The translations under genes and the position numbers were made by a program. The notes under the pieces are model-generated. The model was not told the DNA's origin and did not search any database. It saw nothing but the letters and a program-made list of their open reading frames with translations. From Streptomyces xanthii (GTDB lineage: Bacteria; Actinomycetota; Actinomycetes; Streptomycetales; Streptomycetaceae), in the NCBI RefSeq assembly GCF_014621695.1, contig NZ_CP061281.1, positions 1,612,001 through 1,676,000 on the forward strand: a stretch of 64,000 bases of DNA, in the 5' to 3' direction. Numbering within the stretch: the first letter of the stretch is position 1; every line of letters starts with the position of its first letter. Positions 47,371 to 56,316 of this stretch are shown in pieces.

Positions 47371-48273
47371 ATGACTGACGCCACAGCACCCCGTACCGAT
47401 GCCGAGGCATGGCAGCAGGTGCGCGAGCGGATCGACACCACGCGCCCTCACCCGGCCCGCGTCTACGACGCCCTCGTCGGCGGCAAGAACCACTACGCGG
47501 TCGACCGGGCGGCGGCGACCAAGGCCCTGGGTCACAATCCGCGCGGCTACCTCGACGTGCGGCACAACCGGGACTTCATGCGGCGGGCGGTGCTGCACCT
47601 GACGCGGGATCACGGGCTGCGCCAGTTCCTCGACATCGGCACGGGACTGCCGACCCGGCCGAACGTCCACGAGATCGCCCAGGGCGTCGACCCGTCCGCC
47701 CGGGTCGTCTACGTGGATCACGACCCGGTGGTGCTGGCGCACGCGCGAGCCCTGCTGTCCGGCGGGCCCGAGGGCCGGACCGCCTATCTCGACGCGGACC
47801 TGCGCGACCCGGCCGCGATCCTGAAGGGCGCCCGCGACACCCTGGAATGGGACCGGCCCGTGGCGCTGGGGCTGGCGGCGGTGCTGCACTTCGTCCCCGA
47901 GCCCGAGGCGTCCGCGATCACGGCCGAGCTCACGGCGGCCCTGCCGTCGGGCAGCGCGGTGTTCCTCAGCCATCTGACGGCCGACCTCAACCCGGACACG
48001 ATCCTGCCGGGCCTGAAGGCGACGGGCATGCCCTTCACGCTGCGTTCGCGCGCCGAGGTGCTGCGCTTCCTCACGGACAACGGCCTGGAGCCCGTCGAGC
48101 CGGGTGTCGTCCCCGTGCACCACTGGCACCCGGACGGCACCTGGCGGCACACCGAGCTGGAGCCGGCCGAGGAGGCGGCGCTGGACCCGCTGGAGCGGGC
48201 GGCACGGCGCGGCATCGGTGACGTCCGGGACGAGGACATCAACATCTACGGGGTCGTGGCGCTCAAACCCTGA
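47371..48273 (+). CDS. DUF574-type SAM-dependent methyltransferase
   Basis: This 300-residue protein belongs to the actinobacterial S-adenosyl methyltransferase family PF04672. HPARVYDALVGGKNHYAVDR and FMRRAVLHLTRDHGLRQFLD precede the SAM motif DIGTGLPTRPNVHEIAQGVD. VVYVDHDPVVLAHARALL follows. The end DINIYGVVALKP is typical. Streptomyces carries many paralogues; substrates are mostly unknown. The ATG has AAGGTG 5 bases upstream, right at the IS605-like end, so insertion may have supplied part of its leader. Confidence 0.88.
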   Translation: MTDATAPRTDAEAWQQVRERIDTTRPHPARVYDALVGGKNHYAVDRAAATKALGHNPRGYLDVRHNRDFMRRAVLHLTRDHGLRQFLDIGTGLPTRPNVHEIAQGVDPSARVVYVDHDPVVLAHARALLSGGPEGRTAYLDADLRDPAAILKGARDTLEWDRPVALGLAAVLHFVPEPEASAITAELTAALPSGSAVFLSHLTADLNPDTILPGLKATGMPFTLRSRAEVLRFLTDNGLEPVEPGVVPVHHWHPDGTWRHTELEPAEEAALDPLERAARRGIGDVRDEDINIYGVVALKP

Positions 48274-48345
48274 GGTCCGGTGGGCCTGGACAGCTCGGTG
48301 AGACGGCCCGGCGGCGCCGGGGCGCACGGAGCTATCGTCGGAGGC

Positions 48346-49269
48346 ATGATCCGCAGCACCGCGTTCACCGAGGCGCTCGCCGCCGGCCCGCTCGTCCTCG
48401 ACGGCGGGATGTCGAACCAGTTGGAGGCGGCCGGGCACGACCTGAGCGACGAGCTCTGGTCGGCCCGGCTGCTCGCCGAGGACCCGGCCGCGATCGTCGC
48501 CGCGCACCGGGCGTACTACGCGGCGGGCGCGGACGTCGCCATCACCGCGAGCTATCAGGCCACGTTCGAGGGGTTCGCGCGGCGCGGGGTCGGACGGGAG
48601 CGGGCCGGTGAACTCATCGCGTCCAGCGTCCGGCTGGCCCGGGAAGCGGCCGACGCGGAGCCCCGGACCGGGGAGCGGCCGCGGTTCGTCGCCGCGTCCG
48701 TCGGGCCGTACGGGGCGATGCTGGCGGACGGGTCCGAGTACCGGGGGCGCTACGGGTTGAGCGTCGCCGAACTGGAGGCGTTCCACCGGCCGCGGCTCGA
48801 CGTGCTCGTGGAGGCGGGGCCGGACGTGCTCGCGCTGGAGACGGTGCCGGACGCGGACGAGGCGGAGGCCTTGCTGCGGATCGTGCGCGGGGCGGGGGTG
48901 CCGGTCTGGCTGTCGTACAGCGTCGCCGAGGGGCGCACGCGGGCCGGGCAGCCGCTGGAGGAGGCGTTCGCGCTCGCCACGGAGGCCGAGGAGGTCGTGG
49001 CCGTCGGGGTCAACTGCTGCGCGCCCGAGGACGCGGACGAGGCGGTACGGGTCGCTGCTCGGGTCACCGGGAGGCCCGTCGTCGTGTATCCCAACAGTGG
49101 GGAGCGGTGGGACGCCGTGGCCCGGGGCTGGCGCGGGGAGTCGACGTTCGGGGCGGACCGGGTGGACGGCTGGTGCGGGGCGGGGGCCCGTCTGATCGGG
49201 GGCTGTTGCCGGGTGGGCCCGGACGGCGTCTCCGCGATCGCCGGGACGCTGGCGTCGCGCCGGACGTGA
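48346..49269 (+). CDS. mmuM: homocysteine S-methyltransferase
   Basis: This 307-residue zinc methyltransferase uses S-methylmethionine or SAM to methylate homocysteine. It begins FTEALAAGPLVLDGGMSNQL. ITASYQATFEGFARRGVGRE follows. The zinc ligands are in AVGVNCCAPEDADEAVR and LIGGCCRVGPDGVSAIAGTL. ATG with GGAGG upstream. It follows the DUF574 gene by 72 bases. A MetH-like N-terminal domain is the parent family, but the size and VNCC/GGCCR motifs fit MmuM. Confidence 0.9.
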   Translation: MIRSTAFTEALAAGPLVLDGGMSNQLEAAGHDLSDELWSARLLAEDPAAIVAAHRAYYAAGADVAITASYQATFEGFARRGVGRERAGELIASSVRLAREAADAEPRTGERPRFVAASVGPYGAMLADGSEYRGRYGLSVAELEAFHRPRLDVLVEAGPDVLALETVPDADEAEALLRIVRGAGVPVWLSYSVAEGRTRAGQPLEEAFALATEAEEVVAVGVNCCAPEDADEAVRVAARVTGRPVVVYPNSGERWDAVARGWRGESTFGADRVDGWCGAGARLIGGCCRVGPDGVSAIAGTLASRRT

Positions 49270-49332
49270 CGCGGTCGCGCTCCCTGCGGTGTGGGCCGAG
49301 GTGCACCACAGTCGTCCGCCGCGCCGTCATGG

Positions 49333-49380
49333 CTGAGCGCGCCCACGCGGTGGAGCCGCAAGTCGACACGGCCTCGCGCC
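49333..49380 (+). repeat. dispersed repeat B, copy 4
   Basis: GCGCGCCCACGCGGTGGAGC followed by CGCAAGTCGACACGGC and CTCGCGCC. It fills the gap between mmuM and the ThuA gene and resembles copies at 38945, 42026 and 42118. Confidence 0.65.
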
Positions 49381-49399
49381 CGTCACGAGGCGCCGTCGG

Positions 49400-50053
49400 C
49401 TAGGAGTCGGCTCGGGCCGCCCAGGTCACCGCCGCCGCCAGATGCGTGCGGAAAGCCGGGTCCTCGTAGGCGGAGGGGGCGTGGCCCAGGGAGGTGTAGA
49501 AGACGCGGCCCGCGCCTTGGTGGCGGCACCAGATGAGGGGGTGCGCGGGTCCCGTACCGGCGCCGGTGTAGGAGGACTCGTCCGCGCGGGCCAGGACGCC
49601 GACGGCCGGATCGCGCGCGGGGTCCGCGTCGAAGTCGTACCACTCGTCCGTCCAGTTCCAGACGGGAGGAAGGTGACGCGTCGCGGGGTGGGAGCGGTCG
49701 GTGACGAGGACGCGGCCCGGCTGGTACGCCGGGTGCCCGGCGAAGCGGGCGCCCAGCAGCTCCCCGAAGTACGGCCACCCGTACTCCGCACAGGCCGCCG
49801 CGTGCACCCCCACGAACCCCCCGCCCCCGTCGACGTACGCCGCGAGCCGCTCCCGCCCCGCGTCCGTCAGCACCTCCCCGGTGGTGGACACGAAGACGAC
49901 CGCGCCGGGCCGCTGCCCGAGCGCGTCGGCGAACTCGTCGGGGTCCTCGGCGTGCCGTACCCCGAACCCGAGGTCGCGCAGCGCCCGGACGCCGTGCGGG
50001 ATGGACGCGTGCCGGTACCCCGTGGTGCGGGTGTGGACCAGGATCGTTGGCAT
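49400..50053 (-). CDS. ThuA-like domain protein
   Basis: This 217-residue protein has the class I glutamine-amidotransferase-like fold of ThuA (trehalose utilisation). PTILVHTRTTGYRHASIPHG, VVFVSTTGEVLTDAGRERLA and GFVGVHAAACAEYGWPYFGE are the classic motifs. VFYTSLGHAPSAYEDPAFRT closes the fold. No signal peptide. Its catalytic role is unproven in the family; sugar dehydrogenase partners are common elsewhere but absent here. Divergent from the VOC gene. Confidence 0.88.
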   Translation of the reverse strand: MPTILVHTRTTGYRHASIPHGVRALRDLGFGVRHAEDPDEFADALGQRPGAVVFVSTTGEVLTDAGRERLAAYVDGGGGFVGVHAAACAEYGWPYFGELLGARFAGHPAYQPGRVLVTDRSHPATRHLPPVWNWTDEWYDFDADPARDPAVGVLARADESSYTGAGTGPAHPLIWCRHQGAGRVFYTSLGHAPSAYEDPAFRTHLAAAVTWAARADS

Positions 50054-50134
50054 GCCGGGACCCTAGCCAGCGCGGCGCCGGCCGCGTCCGATCCGTACAA
50101 GACCTGTGCCGTACGCCGTGCCTACGGTGGCCGC

Positions 50135-50515
50135 ATGAGCAACGAGAACTCCGTGCGTCTGGACGCCATCGGCGTCGCCACCTCCGACCTGCCCGCCGCA
50201 CTCGCCTTCTACCGCCGGCTCGGCCTGACGTTCCCCGAGGGCGCCGAGCGGCTGCCGCACGTCGAGGCCGAACTGCCGGGCGGCGTCCGGCTGATGTTCG
50301 ACCCCGTGGACGGCGCGAAGGACCTCGGGCGGGGACGCGTGGGGCTGGCCTTCCTGTGTGCGGGCGGCGCGGCCGGGGTCGACGCGAAGTACGCGGAGCT
50401 GACCGGGGCCGGGCACCACGGCGAGGCGGAGCCGTGGGACGCCGACTGGGGGCAGCGGTACGCGGTCGTACACGACCCGGACGGGAATCAGGTCGATCTG
50501 TTCGCGTGGTTGTGA
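50135..50515 (+). CDS. VOC (glyoxalase/dioxygenase fold) protein
   Basis: This 126-residue protein has two beta-alpha-beta-beta-beta halves: [20 protein letters not shown] and GDTVH-less metal residues around [18 protein letters not shown], then [18 protein letters not shown]. It may bind a metal. Such proteins act as glyoxalases, epimerases or drug-binding proteins. ATG with GGTGG upstream. The last 28 bases overlap the convergent AraC gene. Confidence 0.8.
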   Translation: MSNENSVRLDAIGVATSDLPAALAFYRRLGLTFPEGAERLPHVEAELPGGVRLMFDPVDGAKDLGRGRVGLAFLCAGGAAGVDAKYAELTGAGHHGEAEPWDADWGQRYAVVHDPDGNQVDLFAWL

Positions 50516-51267
50516 GGCCCCGCCTGACATCCCGCCTGGATTCCCGTCTGAGAACCCGTCGTCTGAGAACCCGCCTGGAACCCGGCCGGGGTGCGGCCCG
50601 TCAGCGTCTTCACGTCGCGGGTCAGATGGGCCTGGTCGGTGTAACCGGCGCGGGCCGCCGTCTCGGCGAGGGGAACGCCCGCGCGGGTGAGCGCGAGGGC
50701 CCGTTGCAGCCGCAGGACGCGGGCCAGCGTCTTGGGGCCGTAGCCGAACGCGGCGAGGGAGCGGCGGTGCAGCGCCCGCGCGCCGAGCCCCGTCGCCGCG
50801 GCCGTACCCGCGACGGTGCGCCCCGCGCCGAGGGCCTCGACGACGTGGGCGAGCAGCGGGTCCGGTGGTCCGACGGCGCCCGCGATCCGGGCGGCCTCGG
50901 CGGCGAGCGCCGCGCCCGGGTCGGCGGCCGCGTCGATCCGCTCGGTGATGCGCCGGGCCTCGGCGGCGGGCCACAGGTCGGCGAGGTCGACGCGCCGGTC
51001 GCGCAGTTCGTGCGCGGGGACGCGGAGATACGCGGGCGCGGTGCCGGGGGCGAAGCGGACGCCGGCGTAGAGGCGCCGCGCACCGGGCCCGGCGGCGTGC
51101 GCGCGGGTGTCGGGTCCGGCGACGAAGAGCCGGCCCTCGCTCCAGATGAGGTCCATGCAGCCGTCGGGCAGCACGGATGCCCCGGTTTCGGGGGCGGCGC
51201 CCGTCGTGCGGGTCCACAGGACGGCGCCGGGCACGGAACAGGCCCGCTCCCGGTACGGCCCGCTCAT
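50488..51267 (-). CDS. AraC-family regulator, DUF6597-type sensor domain
   Basis: This 259-residue regulator has a cupin-like N-terminus ([20 protein letters not shown] and [20 protein letters not shown]). A C-terminal AraC helix-turn-helix pair follows ([40 protein letters not shown]). The last 25 residues are a Gln/Gly/Ser/Thr repeat tail encoded by short imperfect repeats. Its ATG overlaps the stop of a second AraC gene upstream (4 bases), so both are made from one message. It may regulate the convergent VOC gene. Confidence 0.85.
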   Translation of the reverse strand: MSGPYRERACSVPGAVLWTRTTGAAPETGASVLPDGCMDLIWSEGRLFVAGPDTRAHAAGPGARRLYAGVRFAPGTAPAYLRVPAHELRDRRVDLADLWPAAEARRITERIDAAADPGAALAAEAARIAGAVGPPDPLLAHVVEALGAGRTVAGTAAATGLGARALHRRSLAAFGYGPKTLARVLRLQRALALTRAGVPLAETAARAGYTDQAHLTRDVKTLTGRTPAGFQAGSQTTGSQTGIQAGCQAGPHNHANRST

Positions 51268-52193
51268 CCCCGGTACTCCTGCGGGCTGACCCCGTACTCC
51301 CGCTTGAACGCGCTGGACAGGGCGAACGCGCTGCCGTAGCCGACCTGGCGGGCGATCGCGGCGATGGTCAGCCCGCTGTCGCGCAGCCGGTCGGCGGCGA
51401 GCGCGAGCCGCCAGCCGGTCAGGTACGTCATCGGGGGCTCGCCCACGAGTTCCGTGAAGCGGCGGGCGAGCGCGGCCCGCGAGACCCCGGCCTTCTCGGC
51501 GAGCGCGGCGACGGTCCAGGGGTGCGCGGGGTCGTCCTGGACGAGCCGCAGCGCGGGGCCGACGACGGGGTCGCCGAGCGCCCGGTACCAGGCCGGGGCG
51601 TCGGCCTCGGGGCGGGAGAACCAGGCGCGCAGCGAGGAGATGAGCAGCAGGTCGAGGAGCCGGTCGAGGACGACGTCCTGGCCGGGTTCGTCGCGGGTGA
51701 TCTCGTCGGCGACGAGCGGGGTGAGCGGGCACTGCCACACCTCGGTGGGCAGGACGAGCAGCGGCGGCAGCGCGTCGAGCAGCCGCCCGCTGAGCTCGCC
51801 GCGCATCTGGTAGGTGCCGATCAGCATCTTCGCGGGGCCGTCCGGGGACTCGCCCCACTCGCGCACGCCGAGCGGCTTGTAGCGGCCCGCGTGGGCGGGG
51901 CCGAGCGGCCGGCACTCCTGGCCGGGGCCGATCTCGGCGCGGGGCGCGGTCGCGGGGTCGTCGCAGCAGACGTAGGGGTCGGGGCCGCGGGCGATCGCGA
52001 TGTCCCCGGGGCGGACGCGGCAGGGCGCGCCGTCGCCGCCGGGCAGGATCCAGGCGTCGCCCTCGACCATGATCATCACGGTGAGGGGTGCCTCGTCGGC
52101 GATCCGTACCGACCACGGCGGCTCGAAGCAGGCCCGGATCATGAAGGCCCCGCGCGCCCGTGGCCCCTCCAGAAGACCTGCGAGTACGTCCAT
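51264..52193 (-). CDS. AraC-family regulator with cupin domain
   Basis: This 309-residue regulator has an AraC-binding cupin domain: [20 protein letters not shown] and [20 protein letters not shown]. The DNA-binding C-terminus is [20 protein letters not shown] and [20 protein letters not shown], then [14 protein letters not shown]. It is divergent from the NmrA-like oxidoreductase gene at 52275 across 81 bases. That arrangement is common for regulator/target pairs. Translationally coupled to the AraC gene downstream. Confidence 0.9.
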   Translation of the reverse strand: MDVLAGLLEGPRARGAFMIRACFEPPWSVRIADEAPLTVMIMVEGDAWILPGGDGAPCRVRPGDIAIARGPDPYVCCDDPATAPRAEIGPGQECRPLGPAHAGRYKPLGVREWGESPDGPAKMLIGTYQMRGELSGRLLDALPPLLVLPTEVWQCPLTPLVADEITRDEPGQDVVLDRLLDLLLISSLRAWFSRPEADAPAWYRALGDPVVGPALRLVQDDPAHPWTVAALAEKAGVSRAALARRFTELVGEPPMTYLTGWRLALAADRLRDSGLTIAAIARQVGYGSAFALSSAFKREYGVSPQEYRG

Positions 52194-52274
52194 GGCCCCG
52201 AGCGTAGACGGACGCGTATGGGCGTGAGCGGCTCACCGATGTTTCCGCGTCCCGGGCCGCAGTTGAGTGGAGGC

Positions 52275-53126
52275 ATGACAGCGAACGAGAACGAGATGCG
52301 GACGGTACTGGTGACCGGGGCGACCGGTCGGACGGGTGGCCGGGTGGCCGAGGCGGCGCGGGCCGCCGGCCTGGAAGTGCGGGCGGCCTCGCGGTCGGGC
52401 GCGGTGCGCTTCGACTGGGCGGACCCGGCGACGTGGGACGCGGCGCTGGACGGCGCGGACGGGGCGTATCTGGCGTTCCCGTCGGACATCGGGGCGCCGG
52501 ACGCCGCGCCCGCCGTGGGGGCGCTGGCGCGCCGGGCGGTGGAGCTCGGGGTGTCCCGGCTGGTGCTGCTGTCGGCGCGCGGCGAGGACCAGGCGCGGCC
52601 GGCGGAGGAGGCCTTCCTCGCGGCGGGCGGGAGGGCGACGGTGCTGCGCTGCGCGTGGTTCCACCAGAACTTCGGCGAGGGCCCGCTCGCCGAGCAGGTC
52701 GGCGGCCCCGAGCTGGTGTTCGCGGCGCCGCGGGAGCTGCGCGAGCCGTTCCTCGACGTGCTGGACATCGCGGACGTGGCGGTGACGGTGCTGCGGGACC
52801 CGGCCGGACGGTGGGCGGGCCGGGCGCTGGATCTGACCGGGCCCGAGCTGCTGACGTGGGGCGAGGCCCTGGCGGCGGTCGCGGCGGCGACGGGCACGGA
52901 GAAGACCTACGTGGGCGTGCCCGCGGCGGCCTACGGGGACGCGCTGCGCGGGTTCGGGGTGCCGGAGGAGGAGGTGGGCTTCCTGGTGGAGCTGTTCGAG
53001 ACGCTGCTGGACGGGCGCAACGCGGCGCTGAGCGGCGATGTGGAGCGGGTGCTCGGGCGGGCCCCGCGCCGCTTCGCGGAGTTCGCGGCGCGGGCGGCGG
53101 CCGCCGGCACGTGGAAGCGGGCCTGA
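52275..53126 (+). CDS. NmrA-like NAD(P)-binding oxidoreductase
   Basis: This 283-residue atypical SDR has cofactor motif [40 protein letters not shown] and [20 protein letters not shown] match the NmrA/azoreductase-like branch. The usual catalytic Tyr-Lys pair is not evident, as is normal in this group. ATG with GGAGG upstream. Probably controlled by the divergent AraC gene. The substrate is unknown. Confidence 0.87.
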   Translation: MTANENEMRTVLVTGATGRTGGRVAEAARAAGLEVRAASRSGAVRFDWADPATWDAALDGADGAYLAFPSDIGAPDAAPAVGALARRAVELGVSRLVLLSARGEDQARPAEEAFLAAGGRATVLRCAWFHQNFGEGPLAEQVGGPELVFAAPRELREPFLDVLDIADVAVTVLRDPAGRWAGRALDLTGPELLTWGEALAAVAAATGTEKTYVGVPAAAYGDALRGFGVPEEEVGFLVELFETLLDGRNAALSGDVERVLGRAPRRFAEFAARAAAAGTWKRA

Positions 53127-53127
53127 G

Positions 53128-53160
53128 CGGACCGGACACCCGGTCCGGACACCCGGTCCG
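53128..53160. terminator. tandem hairpins between convergent NmrA-like and BrkB genes
   Basis: CGGACCGG at 53128-53135 pairs with CCGGTCCG at 53140-53147. The 13-base unit GGACACCCGGTCC recurs, giving a second possible stem ending at 53160. It lies directly after the NmrA-like stop. Confidence 0.65.
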
Positions 53161-53185
53161 AGTCGCCGGACAGCCCCGACAGCCC

Positions 53186-54358
53186 CTAGTCCGTGTCGTG
53201 GTCGCGCGGGGTGTCGTGGTTCTGGGAGGTGTCGTCGGGGTGGGGGTGTTCGCGCCGGGTGTGGGTGCGCAGGCGGGACGTCACGTCCTCCGGGGGCAGG
53301 AACTTGGACCAGCGTTCGGGGAACTCGGAGGGCATGTCGGGGTCGTCGGGGTCGTGCTCATCGTTGCGGTGCGCGGCCCAGGCGATGTACTCGGCGGCGA
53401 CGGCCTCGCGGTGACGCTCGTTCGCCTCGCGCGCGGCGGCCGTGGCGACGGACGGCCAGACCCGGTCGATCGCAGCGTTGACCGCGGCGCCGACGAGCAC
53501 GGCGAACGCGGAGACGCCGATCCACAGGAGCACGGCGACGGGCGCGGCGAGGGAGCCGTAGATCGTGGGGCCCTCGATGGTGTTGGTGATGTAGAGGCGG
53601 AGCAGGAAGCTGCCGGGGATCCACATCGCGAGGGCCACCAGGGCGCCGGGCACGTCCTCGATCCACGGCGAGCGCACGGGCACGGACACGTGGTAGAGCG
53701 TCGTCAGGAAGGCGACGGACAGGACCAGGACGACCGGCCAGTACAGGACCTGGACGACGGTCTCGGACCAGGGCACCAGCGCGATCACCGCGTCCGGTCC
53801 CGCGATCATGAGCGGCAGCGCGATGGAGCCGACGACGAGCCCGACGAGGAAGAGCAGGAAGGCGAGCAGCCGGGTCTTCACGATGCCGCGCACCCCGTCG
53901 AGCCCGTACATCACGGTGACGGTGTCGACGAAGGTGGAGACGGCGCGGGAGCCCGACCACAGGGAGATGAGGAAGCCGATGGAGATGACGTCGGGGCGGC
54001 CGCCCTTGATGACGTCGTCGAGAATCGGTTCTGCGATCTCCTTGACGCCCTCGTCCGTCAGGACGGTGCGGGACGCCTCCAGGATGTTGTCGCGGACGCC
54101 GGCGATGGTGTCGGCGCCGGTCCAGGTGTCGACGTAGGCGAGCAGGCCGACGAGGGAGAGCAGCAGCGGCGGCACCGACAGCAGGGTGAAGAACGCCGCC
54201 TCGGCCGCGAGGCCCAGGATGCGGTACTCCATGCACGAGTTGACGGTGTCCTTGAGCAGCAGCCAGGCGGTCCTCCGCTTCGACACGTTCCGGTAGAGAG
54301 CTCGGGCCCGGTGGAGACGGCCGGACGGCCGCTGGGGCGATTCACTTGCTGGCTGCAC
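53186..54358 (-). CDS. YihY/BrkB-family membrane protein
   Basis: This 390-residue inner-membrane protein has about six helices: [40 protein letters not shown] and [20 protein letters not shown] among them. The first region [18 protein letters not shown] is a family hallmark. Hydrophilic tails flank the core, and the C-terminus is His/Asp rich. Members were misnamed RNase BN; the function is unproven. GTG start. Divergent from the acyl-CoA dehydrogenase gene. Confidence 0.88.
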   Translation of the reverse strand: MQPASESPQRPSGRLHRARALYRNVSKRRTAWLLLKDTVNSCMEYRILGLAAEAAFFTLLSVPPLLLSLVGLLAYVDTWTGADTIAGVRDNILEASRTVLTDEGVKEIAEPILDDVIKGGRPDVISIGFLISLWSGSRAVSTFVDTVTVMYGLDGVRGIVKTRLLAFLLFLVGLVVGSIALPLMIAGPDAVIALVPWSETVVQVLYWPVVLVLSVAFLTTLYHVSVPVRSPWIEDVPGALVALAMWIPGSFLLRLYITNTIEGPTIYGSLAAPVAVLLWIGVSAFAVLVGAAVNAAIDRVWPSVATAAAREANERHREAVAAEYIAWAAHRNDEHDPDDPDMPSEFPERWSKFLPPEDVTSRLRTHTRREHPHPDDTSQNHDTPRDHDTD

Positions 54359-54441
54359 GCCCTAACGTTATCCGGCGCGCGGCAGTGCCCCGCTCCCCCG
54401 GTGCCCGGGGCCGCGCCCGCCCCGGCGGTAGGTTCGCGGGC

Positions 54442-56088
54442 ATGGCAGCGAGCACGCACACGGTGACCAACCAGCCCCCGCCGCTGACGGCGTACGACGT
54501 CTTCGGCACCGACCTCGCCCTGGTGGAGGGACTGGACCGGCATCTGGACCCGGAACACGTGGAGGCCGCGCGCCGGGAGCTGACCGAGCTGGGCCGCGCG
54601 GCGGGCAGCGCGCAGGTCCAGGAGTGGGCCCGGCTGGCGAACGAGCGTCCGCCGGTGCTGCGCACCCACGACCGCTACGGGCACCGGATCGACGAGGTCG
54701 AGTTCGCTCCGGCCTGGCACCGGCTGCTCGGCAAGGGCGTCGGCGCCGGGCTCACCTCCGCCTGGGGCCGGCCGGACGGCCATCTGCGGCGCGCCGCCGC
54801 GTTCCTGGTGTGGTCGCAGGCGGAGGCGGGTCATCTGTGCCCGCTGTCGATGACGTACGCGGCGGTGCCCGCGCTGCGCGCCGAGCCGGACCTGGCGGCG
54901 GTGTGGGAGCCGCGGCTGGCCTCGGCGGTCTACGAGTCGGGGCTGCGGCCCGCGGGGGACAAGGCGGGCGCGCTGCTCGGCACGGCCCTGACGGAGAAGC
55001 AGGGCGGCAGCGATCTGCGGGCGGTGACGACGCGGGCGGAGCCGGTGGCCGGCGAGGACGGGGCGTACCGGCTGACGGGGCACAAGTGGTTCTGCAGCGC
55101 GCCGATGTCGGACGGGTTCCTGGTGCTCGGGCGGGCCGCGGACGGGCTGACCTGTTTCCTGGTGCCTCGGGTCCTGGACGACGGCACCCGCAATCCGTTC
55201 GCGCTGCAACGCCTCAAGGACAAGCTGGGCAACCGCTCGAACGCGACGGCCGAGGTGGAGTTCGACGGGACGTGGGCGCTGCGGGTCGGCGACGAGGGGC
55301 GGGGCCTGGCGACGGTCATGGGGACGGTGGCGGCGAGCCGGCTGGACTGCGCGCTCGGCTCGGCGGCCCTGATGCGGCAGGCGGTGGCGCAGGCCATCCA
55401 CCACTGCACCCATCGCACGGCGTTCGGCGCGCCGCTGGCCGAACAGCCGCTGATGCGCAACGTGCTGGCCGATCTGGCGCTGGAGTCGGAGGCGGCGACG
55501 ACGCTGGTGCTGCGGCTCGCGGCGGCGCTCGACCGGGCGGAGGCGGGCGACGAGCGGGAGCGGGCGCTGCTGCGGATCGCGGTGCCCGCCGCGAAGTACT
55601 GGGTGACGAAGCGGTGTGCTCCGCTGGTGGCCGAGGCCCTCGAGTGCCTCGGCGGCAACGGGTACGTGGAGGAGTCGGGGCTGCCCCGGCTGCTGCGCGA
55701 GTCGCCGCTCAACTCGGTCTGGGAGGGCTCGGGCAATGTGCAGGCGCTGGACGTGCTGCGGGCGCTGCGGACCGAACCGGGCGCGCTGGACGCGTTCCTG
55801 ATCGAGCTGGGCCGGAGCCGGGGCGCCGACCACCGGCTCGACGCGGCGGTGCGGGGCCTGCTGACCGAACTCGGCGACCTGGACGGGGTGGAGGCTCGCG
55901 CGCGGCGGCTCGTGGAGCGGATCGCGCTGGTGCTGCAGGGTTCGCTGCTCGTGCGGTGCGCGCCGGACGAGGTGGCGGACGCGTTCTGCGCGGCGCGGCT
56001 CGGCGGGGACGGGGGCGCGGCGTTCGGAACGCTGCCGCACGGCGCGGATCTCGCCGGGATCGTGGAGCGGGCGCGGCCCATGGAGTGA
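54442..56088 (+). CDS. AidB-like acyl-CoA dehydrogenase
   Basis: This 548-residue flavoprotein is longer than ordinary acyl-CoA dehydrogenases (about 380) and has the AidB-type N-terminal extension (YDVFGTDLALVEGLDRHLD). LGTALTEKQGGSDLRAVTTR, NRSNATAEVEFDGTWALRVG and AEALECLGGNGYVEESGLPR mark the catalytic fold. LNSVWEGSGNVQALDVLRAL is typical of AidB/isovaleryl relatives. AidB binds DNA and is linked to alkylation damage; whether this one does is unknown. ATG 54442. A terminator follows. Confidence 0.87.
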   Translation: MAASTHTVTNQPPPLTAYDVFGTDLALVEGLDRHLDPEHVEAARRELTELGRAAGSAQVQEWARLANERPPVLRTHDRYGHRIDEVEFAPAWHRLLGKGVGAGLTSAWGRPDGHLRRAAAFLVWSQAEAGHLCPLSMTYAAVPALRAEPDLAAVWEPRLASAVYESGLRPAGDKAGALLGTALTEKQGGSDLRAVTTRAEPVAGEDGAYRLTGHKWFCSAPMSDGFLVLGRAADGLTCFLVPRVLDDGTRNPFALQRLKDKLGNRSNATAEVEFDGTWALRVGDEGRGLATVMGTVAASRLDCALGSAALMRQAVAQAIHHCTHRTAFGAPLAEQPLMRNVLADLALESEAATTLVLRLAAALDRAEAGDERERALLRIAVPAAKYWVTKRCAPLVAEALECLGGNGYVEESGLPRLLRESPLNSVWEGSGNVQALDVLRALRTEPGALDAFLIELGRSRGADHRLDAAVRGLLTELGDLDGVEARARRLVERIALVLQGSLLVRCAPDEVADAFCAARLGGDGGAAFGTLPHGADLAGIVERARPME

Positions 56089-56119
56089 CCGGGGACGGCC
56101 CGGTCGCGGGGCACGGGTG

Positions 56120-56155
56120 CGGGGATGGTGCTGCGCCGACACGGCACCATCCCCG
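56120..56155. terminator. terminator after the AidB-like gene
   Basis: GGGGATGGTGC at 56121-56131 pairs with GCACCATCCCC at 56144-56154, closed by an outer C-G pair, with a 12-base loop. It begins 32 bases after the stop codon. Confidence 0.8.
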
Positions 56156-56198
56156 TCCGTCCGTGCCAGTTTCAAACGCCGTACGGTTGTTCGCCAGG

Positions 56199-56216
56199 GT
56201 TGCAGGGGGTTGCAAC
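56199..56216. promoter_or_regulatory. GTTGCA direct repeat upstream of the GAF regulator gene
   Basis: GTTGCA occurs at 56199-56204 and again at 56209-56214, the second being part of the palindrome GTTGCAAC. It is about 100 bases before the GAF gene. Similar TTGCAAC elements are associated in my memory with GAF-controlled aldehyde dehydrogenase promoters. Autoregulation is a guess. Confidence 0.4.
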
Positions 56217-56316
56217 GTTCCTTCGGAAGTCGCCTCCCCGTACGTCCCGGAGGTGCACGATGGGCGTGCCTCCCCCCAAGGGCCCGCACATCTCTCCGTA
56301 CACGTAGGAATCAGGC

